A stretch of DNA of 64,000 bases, taken from the NCBI RefSeq assembly GCF_026151205.1, contig NC_087082.1:15719365-15783364 (forward strand), given 5' to 3'. The translations under genes were made by a program, and so were the position numbers. This DNA is from Bolinopsis microptera. Taxonomy: Eukaryota; Ctenophora; Tentaculata; Lobata; Bolinopsidae. Under the pieces are notes generated by a model that saw nothing but the letters and a program-made list of their open reading frames with translations, had not been told where the DNA came from and ran no database searches. Positions 20,237 to 29,955 of the stretch are shown in pieces; within the stretch, counting starts at the first letter, position 1, and every line of letters begins with the position of its first letter.

Positions 20237-23200
20237 ATATTTTTTATACCAATGCTAACGGCCTATTTAATAAAATTGATGAACTAAAATATATTTTATC
20301 AATGTATAAATCTATTGAGGTAATTTGTGTAACAGAAACTCATTTTAGTAGTGATATATTAGATGCCGAAATTTATATTGAAGGATTTAGTATGTTTAGA
20401 AAAGATAGAGATTTTAGAATTGACAATTCCACTGGCAGTATAAGTGGTGGAGGAGGCTCTATAATTTATGTTAAAAACTGTTGTAATGCTTCACTAGTGA
20501 ACTCTTTTTTAAAGGCACCGGATTCTTTAGCTGTTAATATCAACACATCAGGTGGACTGATTAGTATTTGCTGTATTTACAGATCCACTTCATTGAATTT
20601 AGAACAGAATAATGCGTTAATATCTTGTATCAAGAGCATCTGTAGTGAAAGGAATGATTTTGAAACACTCCTTTTAGGAGATTTTAATTTACCAAATGTT
20701 TTATGGGAAACTGGTAGCATAAATAGTAATATTGTTAGCAAGAACCAGTTTTTAGTTACTCAACAGAAATTCACGGATGTTTTTAATGACAGTGGTTTAA
20801 CTTGGTATTTCACCAACGAGACAACTAGAAGACGGCTTGTGAAGGATACTCTCCAGGAGAGTCTTCTTGATCAGGTCCTGTATACAAATGATGCTCTTGT
20901 CAACGGTTGTAAGATCGTTTCTCCGCTTGGTAAGAGTGATCATGTTGGGATACTTGTCGAACTAGTTGTTTCGCCGGATACTAGCAAATGTTTAAAAGAG
21001 AAGATTATCAAACCTATATGGGGTAAGATTTCCTCTGAAGAGTTATTAAATTTTAGTTTGAAAAATATCGACTGGGATTATAGTTCTACCAATGATGTTC
21101 AAGATATGTGGGCTGAATTACATGGTAAACTGGAGACTGTTGCTGCAGCTGTTCCGACTGCTTCGGTTTATCTCGACAACAGACCTGTCAAGTTGCCATG
21201 GAGTACATCTGCACTTAAACGAATGAGAAAGAATAAAGATAAAGCATGGGCTGAGTTTGATATTAATCCATCTGATGTTAATTTTAGTTATGCAAGTAGC
21301 AAACAACATACTTATGAAGTAGCAGAAATTAAAGCTAAAGTTAACTATGAAAAGAAAATTACATCTAATCTGAAGCAGAATTGTAAGTCTTTTTACTCTT
21401 ATTTACGAAATAAACGTCAAATTAAATCAAGTGTGGTTTCTTTAGATAGAGGAGATGGTACACGCACAGATAGTTCAACTGAGTCAGCTGAGGTACTCGC
21501 AAGTGCCTTTAGCTCTGTTTTTGTGCGTGAACCACCTGGCCCTCTCCCTAAAACTGAGAATTTAAGACCTGACAATGAGAGTATTGATGATATTGATGAT
21601 ATGGAAGTCAGCAGTTCTGATATAAAAAAGCAACTTTTAAAGCTTAACATTTTTAAGAGTTCTGGTCCGGATGGTGTTCATCCGAAGTTGTTGAAATCGC
21701 TAGCTTATGACAACAATTTTGTTGAAGCATTAACTAAATTATTTCAAAAGTGTTCAGATACAGGATCTTTACCTGCAGTGTGGAAATCTGCATCTGTTGT
21801 AGCATTGTTTAAAAAGGGTATTAAATCGGACCCCTTAAATTATAGACCAGTTTCATTAACGTGTATTTTGTGCAAAGTGTATGAAAAGTTGGTGAGAGCA
21901 CATGTATTAAATTTTCTAGAACATCGAATTTCGAAGCATCAGCATGGATTTGTTAAGGGTAAATCGTGTTTATCTAATCTTTTAGAGACATTTGATGACA
22001 TTCTTGACATTTTAGATGAAGGTGCCCCGGTTGATCTTCTATACTTTGATTTTAGTAAGGCATTCGACACAATCCCCCACTTTAGACTTCTGTCTAAATT
22101 GGAAGGCTTTGGTGTCAAAGGAAAGGTTTTAGATGTTATTAAAGATTTTCTGACAGACAGGACTATGAGGGTTTCTGTAGAAGGACAATGGTCCGAGGTT
22201 AAACATGTTTTATCTGGTGTTCCTCAGGGGTCAGTTCTAGGCCCTCTCCTATTCATTCTGTATATTAATGATTTGCCTGACCTTGTAAAAAATAAGATAA
22301 AGTTATTTGCTGATGATCTTAAATTAATTGGTAATGCAGCTAACCACGGTAGTGTTGCTGAAGATATCGAAGAATTAGAAGTTTGGGAAAGTATTTGGCT
22401 TTTACAATTTAATCCTGCCAAGTGCAAAGTAGTGCACATTAATTTTAACAACAATCCTAATTTAAATTATAAGGTAAATGGTATAGAACTTGAAGTATCT
22501 GCACAGGAAAAAGATTTGGGGGTTATCACCCATAGCTCCCTGCTTTGGAACGAACAGATCAAAGCATGTATCGCTAAGGCAAATCGTATGATTTGTTGGA
22601 TTGTAAGGAATTTAGTTATTAGAGAAAAGGTTGTTATGATTGCTATATATAAAGCTTTAATAAGACCTCATCTTGAGTATTGTGTCCAATTGTGGAATCC
22701 ACCTGCGGCTCATGGAAGTTGGGGGACTGTTTTGGAGCTGGAGAGCGTCCAGAGGCGGTTTACCCGTCTGATTGATGAGGTGGGTACTCTTCCTTACAGC
22801 CGTAGACTGGAAATCCTCAATTTGACAACGCTGGCAGAGCGGCGAATACGTGGGGACCTTATTGAAGCTTTTAAGGTTATTAATGCTATGACTGATTATG
22901 GTTCAGACTTGTTCAGACCAAGCAGATCAGGTCTTAATCTGGTTTCATCCAATAGATGTAGTAAAAGTGTGACAAAGGTCAAGAATATCCAGAAGTCTTT
23001 TCTCCCGGAGCGAGTTATTCCATATTGGAACAAACTCCCTCCGGACGTCAAGAACTCTGTGACAGTTTTAGGTTTTAAAATTAAATTAGAAGGATATAAG
23101 ATAGATATGATTTCTAAAAGTATTACAAATGATTGCTTTTTTTGGAATGTTTCTAATGAAGTTTTAGTAAGAATTGAGGGAGCCAGTTATGTCAGTAATA

Positions 23201-23292
23201 AAGAGAAACATAACAATTATCTTTGGTTCCATCCTTATGTGGCAAAGAAGCGTTTTATAAATCTTTATTCCACTGGGAAGTTTTTAAAATAG
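20056..23292 (+). CDS. LINE ORF2: AP endonuclease + reverse transcriptase (CR1/L2 group)
   Basis: A 1078-codon open frame. The endonuclease spans ~62-300 (FYTNANGLFNKIDELK, TETH, GDFNLPN near 207, SDHVG). The reverse transcriptase spans ~530-800: SGPDGVHP, YRPVSLT near 596, FDFSKAFDTI near 661, GVPQGSVLGPLLF near 720, and catalytic FADD near 750. C-terminal region: LEYCVQLWNPP, then LNLTTLAERRIRGDLIEAFK and IPYWNKLPPDVKNS, the usual CR1/L2 thumb and tail. All catalytic motifs are present and the frame is uninterrupted. The ATG at 20056 overlaps ORF1; the true start may be later, near 20230. Confidence 0.92.
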   Translation: MDQLGPMQGRQRYSFFSQKGEEEEAGGSEEKRDRKDEGGSKEKRAREDRGKSGGRSAQPLNIFYTNANGLFNKIDELKYILSMYKSIEVICVTETHFSSDILDAEIYIEGFSMFRKDRDFRIDNSTGSISGGGGSIIYVKNCCNASLVNSFLKAPDSLAVNINTSGGLISICCIYRSTSLNLEQNNALISCIKSICSERNDFETLLLGDFNLPNVLWETGSINSNIVSKNQFLVTQQKFTDVFNDSGLTWYFTNETTRRRLVKDTLQESLLDQVLYTNDALVNGCKIVSPLGKSDHVGILVELVVSPDTSKCLKEKIIKPIWGKISSEELLNFSLKNIDWDYSSTNDVQDMWAELHGKLETVAAAVPTASVYLDNRPVKLPWSTSALKRMRKNKDKAWAEFDINPSDVNFSYASSKQHTYEVAEIKAKVNYEKKITSNLKQNCKSFYSYLRNKRQIKSSVVSLDRGDGTRTDSSTESAEVLASAFSSVFVREPPGPLPKTENLRPDNESIDDIDDMEVSSSDIKKQLLKLNIFKSSGPDGVHPKLLKSLAYDNNFVEALTKLFQKCSDTGSLPAVWKSASVVALFKKGIKSDPLNYRPVSLTCILCKVYEKLVRAHVLNFLEHRISKHQHGFVKGKSCLSNLLETFDDILDILDEGAPVDLLYFDFSKAFDTIPHFRLLSKLEGFGVKGKVLDVIKDFLTDRTMRVSVEGQWSEVKHVLSGVPQGSVLGPLLFILYINDLPDLVKNKIKLFADDLKLIGNAANHGSVAEDIEELEVWESIWLLQFNPAKCKVVHINFNNNPNLNYKVNGIELEVSAQEKDLGVITHSSLLWNEQIKACIAKANRMICWIVRNLVIREKVVMIAIYKALIRPHLEYCVQLWNPPAAHGSWGTVLELESVQRRFTRLIDEVGTLPYSRRLEILNLTTLAERRIRGDLIEAFKVINAMTDYGSDLFRPSRSGLNLVSSNRCSKSVTKVKNIQKSFLPERVIPYWNKLPPDVKNSVTVLGFKIKLEGYKIDMISKSITNDCFFWNVSNEVLVRIEGASYVSNKEKHNNYLWFHPYVAKKRFINLYSTGKFLK

Positions 23293-23564
23293 GATAATGT
23301 TTTTGATGAAATTGTTTTTAAATATTGTATTTGATAATTAATTAATGTTGGTGGGGAAATATTTATTATATATTTTTTCACACAGTGCGATGATAGTTTG
23401 TAGACATGTGTGATGATGTGATGTCATAAATTTTACTTTACTTTACTTTACTTTACTTTACTTTACTTTACTTTACTTTACTTTACTAATTGGGCTTTAG
23501 ATTACCAATTTGAGCTAATAGGCGCTAATATATATTGTAAATAATAACGGAGCACGACTTTAGG

Positions 23565-24015
23565 GTATGCAAGGCCAAGTCATGGGATGCCTGCCACAAA
23601 ATGAAGGCTATGTGGAAGTCCAATCTGAGCCGAGATTTAAAGATAAAGTAAAGTAAAGTAAAAGGATAGACGGATGTTAAAATAGAATGCTTCGGATGGC
23701 CCTAAACGTGGACTGGAGAGAACATTGCACTAACAAGGAGGTCTTTGGATCACTCCCAAGAGTGAGTTCGAAGATTCAGGCCAGAAGAATGAGGTAGCTG
23801 GGCACATCCAGCGACATGATGACCCGGCAGCACACCAACTTCTCCTTTGGGAACCTCGCCACGGGACCAGGGGGCGGGGCAGATCACCGCTCACTTTCGT
23901 CGAAAACCTAAGAAATGACACCGGACTCAAGAACACTGAGGAGATTAAGAAGCTTATGTCGGACAGAAAGCTTTGGAGACACATCATCGAGACTCTGACT
24001 CTGAAGCCGCCATAA
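23565..24015 (+). mobile_element. LINE ORF2 C-terminal remnant (different family)
   Basis: Two stretches read as the C-terminus of a non-LTR reverse transcriptase: MWKSNLSRDLKI (near 23605), and AGHIQRHDDPAAHQLLLWEP with RGRGRSPLTFVENLRNDTGL ending at a TAA at 24013-24015. Between them are stops, frame changes and a short (AAAGT)n run at 23641-23660. It is a 5'-truncated, decayed copy, placed directly after the CR1/L2-type LINE. Confidence 0.75.
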
Positions 24016-24025
24016 GTCAAGTCAT

Positions 24026-24379
24026 TTATTGTAAGATCAGCTCTAGAGTGCAAAACAGTACAAAGCGAAAATGTATATTGTATACCCTGACAATACCCCA
24101 ACACTTTCAAAAAGGGCTTCTACAACAATCTGAAACGAATGGTTCTTGATTGACGATGTCAATCCTTCGCATCTCGCCGATCTGCTGTGGTTGCGAGAAG
24201 CATTATTGGATGCGCGCGCGACCCAGTAGTGCATCGCGCTACAAGAATGGTTCTCGATACTACTTTAGTGGACAGTTCTCTAAAGAAGTTAAGCAAATGT
24301 TAGATAGCACTGACCATGTAATTAGCATCATCTCTTACAAACTCCACGGAATAAACAGGAAGATAAGATGAGCTTTTAT
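24026..24379 (-). pseudogene. duplicated fragment of the PLPPR-like gene (exon 1 part + intron)
   Basis: Aligns over its whole length, in the same orientation, with 16815-17063: the 3' part of PLPPR exon 1 and the start of its intron. Intron sequence is included, so this is a DNA-level duplication, not a retrocopy. The copy has lost the GTAAGT donor (GTCAGT here) and carries one B element at 24147-24244. It cannot code alone. Confidence 0.9.
24147..24244 (+). mobile_element. Element B, copy B1
   Basis: Starts TGATTGACGATGTCAATCC and ends CATCGCGCTACAA, 98 bp. It is flanked by GAATGGTTCT at 24137-24146 and 24245-24254. The parent PLPPR locus has a single unoccupied GAATAGTTCT at the matching place near 16928. 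Internal hairpins: CTTCGCA..TGCG(A)GAAG and GATGC..GCATC around a CpG-rich core. Confidence 0.93.
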
Positions 24380-24422
24380 AAATAATTTTTTTAATTTAAG
24401 CCCCACGCAAGCAGCAAATGCT

Positions 24423-24519
24423 TGATTCACGATGTCAATCCTTCGCATCTCGCCGATCTGTGGTTGCGAGAAGCATTATTGGATGCGCGCGCGCGACCCA
24501 GTAGTGCATCGCGCTACAA
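24423..24519 (+). mobile_element. Element B, copy B2
   Basis: Nearly identical to B1, flanked by GCAAATGC(T) on both sides (24414-24422 and 24520-24528). If the element is taken to begin TTGATTCACG, the target duplication is exactly 8 bp. Confidence 0.93.
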
Positions 24520-24780
24520 GCAAATGCTGGAGCAGTTATCTCCGGAAGTAAAATGAATAGAAACTTTTGGTTTTTATGCAAAAATTTTGCCTTGTAGTTG
24601 TATAAATAACGTTACCCTTTTAAGTACTAAAAAGAAAATTAGGGACATTTTAGATTTTGAGTTATCCCAAAAACATTTATTTTGGGCCTCATAAATTTCG
24701 CAGCTTTAACTTTGCAAATTTTTGTTCTTTGATTGGCTGAATCGTATCACGTGGTGATTGCATTTTTTGCAATGCTTAGC

Positions 24781-24873
24781 TTGTATGTTTACAACTTACC
24801 AGGACGCGCGCCGAGTTGGAATCGTCGACGGTCCTGTATATGGAACAGATATTTTACGAGTATCACCCGTTAA
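24781..24873 (+). mobile_element. Element A, copy A2
   Basis: Runs from TTGTATGTTTACAACTTACC to ATCACCCGTTAA, 93 bp. The exact 8-bp duplication TGCTTAGC flanks it (24773-24780 and 24874-24881). The core contains GGACGCGCGCCGAGTTGG. Confidence 0.95.
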
Positions 24874-25200
24874 TGCTTAGCGCGAGCTTCATGAGCTTGG
24901 AGGACTTCGCCGCTTCGACGCGCCGCGCAAACTATCATTTTGATTTTGCTTCGCATCGTCGATCGTTGGCCGTTCACTGTTGCTTTGCTTCGCAGAGCAA
25001 CGATCTCGATGGATTGACATCGTCGCGTCAATCATTATCAATGATCAAGCTTGATCGAGCATGCTATGGAAAGATTGACGGCCGGTGTTACTCGTCTACC
25101 TTATTTCTTCGAAGTAGCGCGCGCCGCCCGCGCTTTCTTCTCGAAATGGCCTGATGGCAAGTGCTACAAAGTAGCGCGCGCCGGGCCAGACCATTAACAA
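24874..25200. other. CpG-rich island packed with short hairpins, unexplained
   Basis: About 300 bp of GC-rich sequence in an AT-rich setting, with many small inverted repeats, for example GATTGAC..GTCAATC near 25012-25035 and repeated TAGCGCGCGCCG words near 25113 and 25173. It resembles the style of elements A-C but matches none of them. No convincing coding function; a 112-codon frame crosses it without recognisable motifs. Confidence 0.45.
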
Positions 25201-25335
25201 TGGTCAATGGAAACACTATTACTTTTACAGTAATACGCTCAGCCATGCCAATAAGTTAATTGCTGGCGGTAAAAACCGGAGCCGATAGTTCAACGATCAA
25301 CTGTAAAGTGATTTAGCACGATGATCTTCGAGATT

Positions 25336-25560
25336 CACTTCGAGATGGCCAGGCCTACTCTCATGCTGTCTATTATATGTGATGATTAATTCTGAAAAAC
25401 TAGGGACAACTGGGGAATGATCCCAGAACCTCGAGATTTCGCGTATCTTGCTCTACCAATTGAGCTACTGACCCTGATTCTCAGAGCGAAATCACCACTC
25501 ATATACAGCACAATTTTATGCTATAGACAGCATGAGAGTAGGCCTGGCCATCTCGAAGTG
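25336..25560. repeat. ~40-bp inverted repeat enclosing a tRNA-like sequence
   Basis: The arm at 25336-25376 (starting CACTTCGAGATGGCCAGG) is repeated in inverse at 25521-25560 with essentially full identity. The 144-bp loop holds, on the minus strand near 25425-25492, a tRNA-like sequence with a good A box (TAGCTCAATTGG, then TAGAGC) and a 5-bp T-stem-like CTGGG..CCCAG. The acceptor stem does not pair and the B box is poor, so it is not a functional tRNA. It is probably a SINE or MITE hybrid. Confidence 0.7.
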
Positions 25561-25807
25561 ATAATAATAATTAACTGTTTCGCAGATTGGCAATTGATCG
25601 GTGTAGTTGGTGTTGTACACACTGCACTGATAACGATATCACGTTGTACTGTGTACGTGTAATGTAAATATAGTGTGGATAAATGCGAATATATATTCTA
25701 AATAACTGATAAATCTTCGAGATTGTTCTAAAAGGGCTCCATACAATTGAAATTAGACGAATTTGAAGCGATGTATTTTAAAACGCTGATTCCAAATTAC
25801 ACCCCCC

Positions 25808-25876
25808 TTGTAGGTTTACAACCTACCAGGACGCGCGCCGAGTTGGAACAGATATTTTACGAGTATCACCCGTTAA
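25808..25876 (+). mobile_element. Element A, copy A3 (internally shortened)
   Basis: Has both A ends but lacks the ~25 bp between GAGTTGGA and ACAGATAT. Length 69 bp. The 8-bp duplication CACCCCCC flanks it (25800-25807 and 25877-25884). Confidence 0.92.
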
Positions 25877-25899
25877 CACCCCCCCCCCCCCCCGCCCCC

Positions 25900-25968
25900 A
25901 GTGTAGAGTTTCTACGATACAGGGGAAGCCGCGTACTCGTGCACGGAGGGTCATACTACGTAAGACAA
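25900..25968 (-). mobile_element. Element C, diverged truncated copy (C5)
   Basis: Matches the C consensus from TACGATACAGGGG through the GGGTCATAC end to GACAA, with several substitutions. The other end is lost in a C-rich run. Confidence 0.75.
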
Positions 25969-26073
25969 GGGTTTCGAATAGTCGTTTAGGGTCGGCTAGA
26001 AAACGTGTTGAAAAATTTACGTGACAGTTGAGTCAGTGTATTGAGTGTAGACTGATTTATTACATTATTTAAT

Positions 26074-26165
26074 TTAACGGGTGGTACCTGAAAATATTTG
26101 TTTCACAACCGTCGACGAGTCCAACTCGGTGCGCTTCTTTGAGTTTGTAGGTTATAAACCTACAA
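26074..26165 (-). mobile_element. Element A, copy A4
   Basis: Full-length A on the minus strand (TTAACGGGTGG to AACCTACAA), diverged in the core. Flanks TATTTAAT and CATATCAT are only partly alike, so the target duplication is decayed or absent. Confidence 0.85.
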
Positions 26166-26222
26166 CATATCATCCGACAGGCTGAGCGCCGCTCAGTAAG
26201 CTTTATTTTTACGTTGGATATT

Positions 26223-26609
26223 GATGAAAGCAAGCTTCTAAATTCAGGATAGCCTGTGGCAGGCAACGCCCGATTCTAATGCTTCTACAGACCTACACAA
26301 GTGCAAGTAAGTAGGTAAATATTTCATGCTAGGCATGTGGCACCCATTACGGTAACCAATAACCATCCATTGAGTTTTTGCTTTTTTGCTGTACTATATT
26401 GCACAGCTCCCCATTTAACCCTCACACACGATTTCTCGAGCATTCGGCTGGGTGGACCGGGAGGCTGCATAAATCCTATGGGATCCTTAGCAGAACGTCG
26501 ACGACGCTCACCCCACGACTAGGTAGACAGCGGGTATTGAACTTGCAACCTCACGATTGCTGGCGTTCTAAGAACTTCCCTCTAACCAACTGAGCTACCA
26601 GTACCTGGC
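26223..26609 (-). mobile_element. tRNA-derived SINE with 11-bp target duplication
   Basis: The minus-strand head at ~26605-26525 is tRNA-like: GGTACTGGTAGCTCAGTTGG carries a perfect A box, and a B-box-like GTTCAATACC follows at pol III promoter spacing. The ~310-bp body ends at 26223. CGTTGGATATT flanks the insertion at 26212-26222 and 26610-26620. The anticodon arm is degenerate. Confidence 0.85.
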
Positions 26610-26939
26610 CGTTGGATATTATTACCTATATAATTAAAAAACATGAACAATAAAACTAGAACTACTGCAATATACAATGTACAAATGTATCATTTTTCAA
26701 TTGGGAGTGCTTCTGGACTTGTTTTGCGTTTGGTTTACAATTACATTTTTCTTTCCCATTTCCGTACACTTTAATTGTAATCTACTGATCGTCTGTGTTA
26801 TTCAGTTTTACTAGCACAATGAACAAACGACCACGTACTTCCGGAGATTTACCCCAGCCAGTAAGGTTTCCTGTGTATTTTCTGAGTCGCCCGACGCCCA
26901 ATCGCAGAATCGCTCCTGTATTGGCTGACACGGAGATAG

Positions 26940-27033
26940 TTGTAGGTTTATAACCTACCAGGACGCGCGCTGAGTTGGACTCGTCGACGGTCCTAATATT
27001 TGAAACAAATATTTTACGAGTATCATCCGTTAA
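26940..27033 (+). mobile_element. Element A, copy A5
   Basis: Full-length, TTGTAGGTTTATAACC to ATCATCCGTTAA, 94 bp. Flanks GGAGATAG and GGAGATTT agree at 6 of 8 positions. Confidence 0.9.
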
Positions 27034-27348
27034 GGAGATTTTGATTGGGAACTGGGTTTTACTACCCCAGTTAATGTTTACTAAAAATAGATATTGAACA
27101 GCAATTTAAAATTGTAAATATACATATAAAAGTATGTATAAAGGCTGCACCAGCTGACTAAGAGTAATGAAACAGCGATCTCTGAACAAGATTCGCCTAA
27201 AACCAGATTAATCCCTTGAAAACTATACAGTTTTGTATAAGTGAAATAAAATGGTTAGATCCTTCGACAAAAACTAAGCACACAGAAGACAAATACTCAT
27301 AGAGCTAAACTTTTTGATTTGCTCACAACACGAAAAATATTTAGAAAC

Positions 27349-28224
27349 TCATTTTTGCCTCTCAAGGCTACAAATCTTCCCTTCACGAATGAAGAGTTTT
27401 TTGTCCTTCTCAATACCAGCTCTTCTTTTTAGCTCTAGGACAAGTTCTTTACGCTGAGCTCTCTCTTCTGCTGTACGATCTGGAGCTAGGAACACCCTCT
27501 TAAATCTCTCTGTTCCACACAGTTTACTCGACTTCTTCAGTATTTGTTGCACAATCGAAGAACTGGAAAAGGAAACTTTAACCGGTCTTGCAGCTGACGG
27601 TGATTTCTTGCCGATTCTACAAGCCTCAACTCGGGGTTTCTCTCCCAATGATTCCAATACTGCAGCGACTTTTGTATTGATCTCCTCATTGACCTCCTCG
27701 CATAGCCCAAAGGCCATGATGTTCCTACCCAACTCCTCCTCCAAAGCAATTTGCTTGGCAACTGATTTAATGGATTCTGTAGAAATCGCAGCTGAGTTCT
27801 CGATACTACCGGATTTCACCACATCGCTAAAACTTTGTTTAACTGAACTGACTTCTTTCTGAACACCCTCAAAAAACTCAGTCTTGAGATGTTCGTTAAA
27901 CTCTATCGCCTTAGAAAGTCCTTCTTTTGCAGATAATAGTTGCTCCTGTAGTTTTATAACTTGGTCCTGCAGCTGTATCATACTAGACTGATACTGACTA
28001 ACGTGTACCCTCTGATTTATGATCATGTTATGCTGTCTCTCAATGAGCTGCATGGCTTGCAAAAACTTTGCCGCTAAATCCCCCTTGTTACCAATTTTGT
28101 TCCCGCTCTCATGATTTAGTTCTTGAACACAATCGACTTTACACTGTTTCACGGTATCAAGTAGGAACTTTTGTCCATCGGTCTCTACTAAGTCAAATTT
28201 GAAACGTTCTGCTACTGTCGGCAT
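27349..28224 (-). CDS. LINE ORF1 (coiled coil + RRM-like + CTD-like), 291 residues
   Basis: An intact frame with ATG at 28224. A Gln/Leu-rich coiled coil (~60-130) is followed by a segment with NIMAFGLCEEVNEEI, VEACRIGKK and RPVKVSFSSSSIVQQILKKS, then RVFLAPDRTAEERAQRKELV. This is the RRM plus C-terminal domain order seen in ORF1 RNA-binding chaperones of LINEs. No ORF2 follows at lower coordinates, so this copy lost its 3' part. The DNA upstream of the ATG carries a tandem repeat like a LINE 5' UTR. Confidence 0.8.
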   Translation of the reverse strand: MPTVAERFKFDLVETDGQKFLLDTVKQCKVDCVQELNHESGNKIGNKGDLAAKFLQAMQLIERQHNMIINQRVHVSQYQSSMIQLQDQVIKLQEQLLSAKEGLSKAIEFNEHLKTEFFEGVQKEVSSVKQSFSDVVKSGSIENSAAISTESIKSVAKQIALEEELGRNIMAFGLCEEVNEEINTKVAAVLESLGEKPRVEACRIGKKSPSAARPVKVSFSSSSIVQQILKKSSKLCGTERFKRVFLAPDRTAEERAQRKELVLELKRRAGIEKDKKLFIREGKICSLERQK

Positions 28225-28343
28225 ATCGTTGATCAGTTATACACAGTGTATAGTATCCGTAAAACAAGCTGTAGCTGCGAGTATGAGATAGTTGTTGAGA
28301 TGATAAGCGCTGCTGATAACAGAGGCACAAATTAGCAACGAAA

Positions 28344-28443
28344 TAAAAGCGTGTATAACTGCACTGATAAAAGCGTGTATAACTGCACTGATAAAAGCGT
28401 GTATAACTGCACTGAATAAAAGCGTGTATAACTGCACTGAGAA
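28344..28443 (-). repeat. 24-bp tandem repeat, four copies, in LINE 5' leader
   Basis: Four copies of an AAAAGCGTGTATAACTGCAC-type unit lie ~120 bp upstream of the 291-residue LINE ORF1. Tandem 5' UTR units often act as LINE promoters (family knowledge; inferred here). Confidence 0.8.
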
Positions 28444-28674
28444 AGCGATGGCATGTGCAGCAGTGTTTTTAGCATCTGCTGCATCACGCATATAGTTGAT
28501 CTGATGTCATTGCAAAGAAGAAGAGAACGGTATTTAATCATCAACTTGTGGAAAGTTCTGCATTGCAAGTGCCCTAATGATATTGGTATCCAGCTCTCGG
28601 TGACTCTCAGACATGGTCAAAAAGCAGTTGTGCCCAGTATAGCTAAGTCCAGCAGTCAACGTAATCAAGCTTTA

Positions 28675-29092
28675 CAATATACATGATATGACAACTCATT
28701 TGCAGTCACTGGACCTCGATTATGGAATGTAATGTAATCGGAGCTCCGGAGTGCCACATTGCTAGACAGTTTCAAAGTTGGTCTACGCCCTGCCAAACTC
28801 ACCAAAACGTACCGAAACGTACGTACGTAATCCCAATACATATGCACACCATCGAGGATACTATGCAATTCAAAGCAGCTTTAACGAACTTTGTCAAGTC
28901 ATTTCCGGAGGAGCCTCCAGCTCCAGGATACAGCCGTCGGAATGGAAACTCCTTGCTGGATTGGAGTGGTATGGTGATAAAACAATTTCTATACTGTCCG
29001 GGGATCGACTTCTTCGATGGCCCGATAGAGGATTCTATGAAGCCCAACAAAGTAACAAAGTACAGTAATGTATTCTGTGTAAATACACTCAT
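28675..29092 (+). mobile_element. LINE ORF2 C-terminal remnant
   Basis: Fragments include DYGM, then VKLTKTY-like debris, then FKAALTNFVKSFPEEPPAPG and NGNSLLDW, a common C-terminal ending of non-LTR reverse transcriptases in aquatic invertebrates. Frames are broken and the copy is 5' truncated. Confidence 0.65.
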
Positions 29093-29180
29093 AAATAATA
29101 CTCCAATCCGGATTTTACAAAGTAAAGTAAGTACTAAGTAGTTATACTACTAGATTTGATTCGGAGTACTGGGTTACTGG

Positions 29181-29285
29181 GCGGCGCTCAGCCAGCAGCC
29201 TGTCAATGACCGCCTGTCAATGACAGCCTGTCATTCCGCCGAATCTCTATATCATATATGTTTATGAACATCATTTAATAGCCTG
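29181..29285 (-). repeat. Element D, copy D1 (longest)
   Basis: On the minus strand it reads AGGCTATTA..TTCATAAACATA..TAGAGATTCGGCGGAATG, then GACAGGCTG repeated with CAATGAC/CATTGAC spacers. Shorter copies occur at 36282-36338 and 50793-50835. Target duplications are not clear. Confidence 0.65.
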
Positions 29286-29675
29286 GGATCCCCTCGGGTG
29301 ATTTCTGGGTCGGTTTCCTGTTTAACATGGCAACAGACCAGGGTGGTATAAGCACGAATGCAGGACTGACAGTGCTGAAGAAGGCTGCTCCCGGAAGTGC
29401 AGATAGCGGAGGTCACTGGACACTAGACATAGTATGCTATATAATAATATATCGGTCTGAATTTGCAATAGATACGTGCCTCCCATAATAATGTAAGATG
29501 TTCTATTTAGTCCAGCTATATTTTTCCTGATAAGAAGTTTAATCGAGGCAATATGCAATGGTATATTACCAGGAATACACACAGACAATATTATTAATAA
29601 TGACTTTTTATTTTTATAACTTTAGATTAAGAAACACTAGACGTAGACCAGTCTAAACAAATTAGGATAAATTTT

Positions 29676-29763
29676 GATTCACGATGTCAATCCTTCGCAT
29701 CTCGCCGATCTGCGAGAAGCATTATTTGATGCGCGCGCGACCCAGTAGTGCATCGCGCTACAA
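29676..29763 (+). mobile_element. Element B, copy B3
   Basis: 88-bp copy lacking ~9 bp of the first hairpin loop (no TGTGGTTGC). GATAAATTTT flanks it at 29666-29675 and 29764-29773; reading the element from TTGATTCACG gives an 8-bp GATAAATT duplication. Confidence 0.93.
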
Positions 29764-29887
29764 GATAAATTTTGGTTTCTCCAATTCGATTTTTGAGAAA
29801 AAATACATACAACAATTTATGAAAGCAACATGTAATGCATGTTTTTGTGATTTTGTCATCCTTAGCACTATAACGGGTGTATTGATG

Positions 29888-29955
29888 ACTCGGATCAGTT
29901 TCTAACTCCGACTTTAGTTTCTAACTCCGACTTTAGTTTCTAACTCCGACTTTAC
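29888..29955. repeat. 19-bp tandem repeat, ~3 copies
   Basis: AGTTTCTAACTCCGACTTT repeated about three times. Confidence 0.85.

Larger units (their letters stand above)
19313..23487 (+). mobile_element. LINE of the CR1/L2 group, nearly full length, (TTTAC)n tail
   Basis: Contains an ORF1 with a PHD finger, an endonuclease plus reverse-transcriptase ORF2, a short 3' UTR, and a tail of about 12 TTTAC units (23424-23487). Tails of short tandem repeats instead of poly-A are typical of CR1/L2-like LINEs. Truncation lies at or just before the ORF1 start. TTACTAA occurs at both ends and may be a short target duplication, but the tail repeat makes this ambiguous. Both frames are open, which suggests recent activity. 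Confidence 0.9.

Noticed and set aside
24150-25154. Short plus-strand frames over elements B, A and the CpG island
   Set aside because: They cross element borders and target duplications, so they cannot be conserved genes.
26525-26605. Functional tRNA gene
   Set aside because: A and B boxes are present, but the anticodon arm and acceptor stem do not form, and the sequence is the head of a ~387-bp insertion with an 11-bp target duplication, so it is a SINE.
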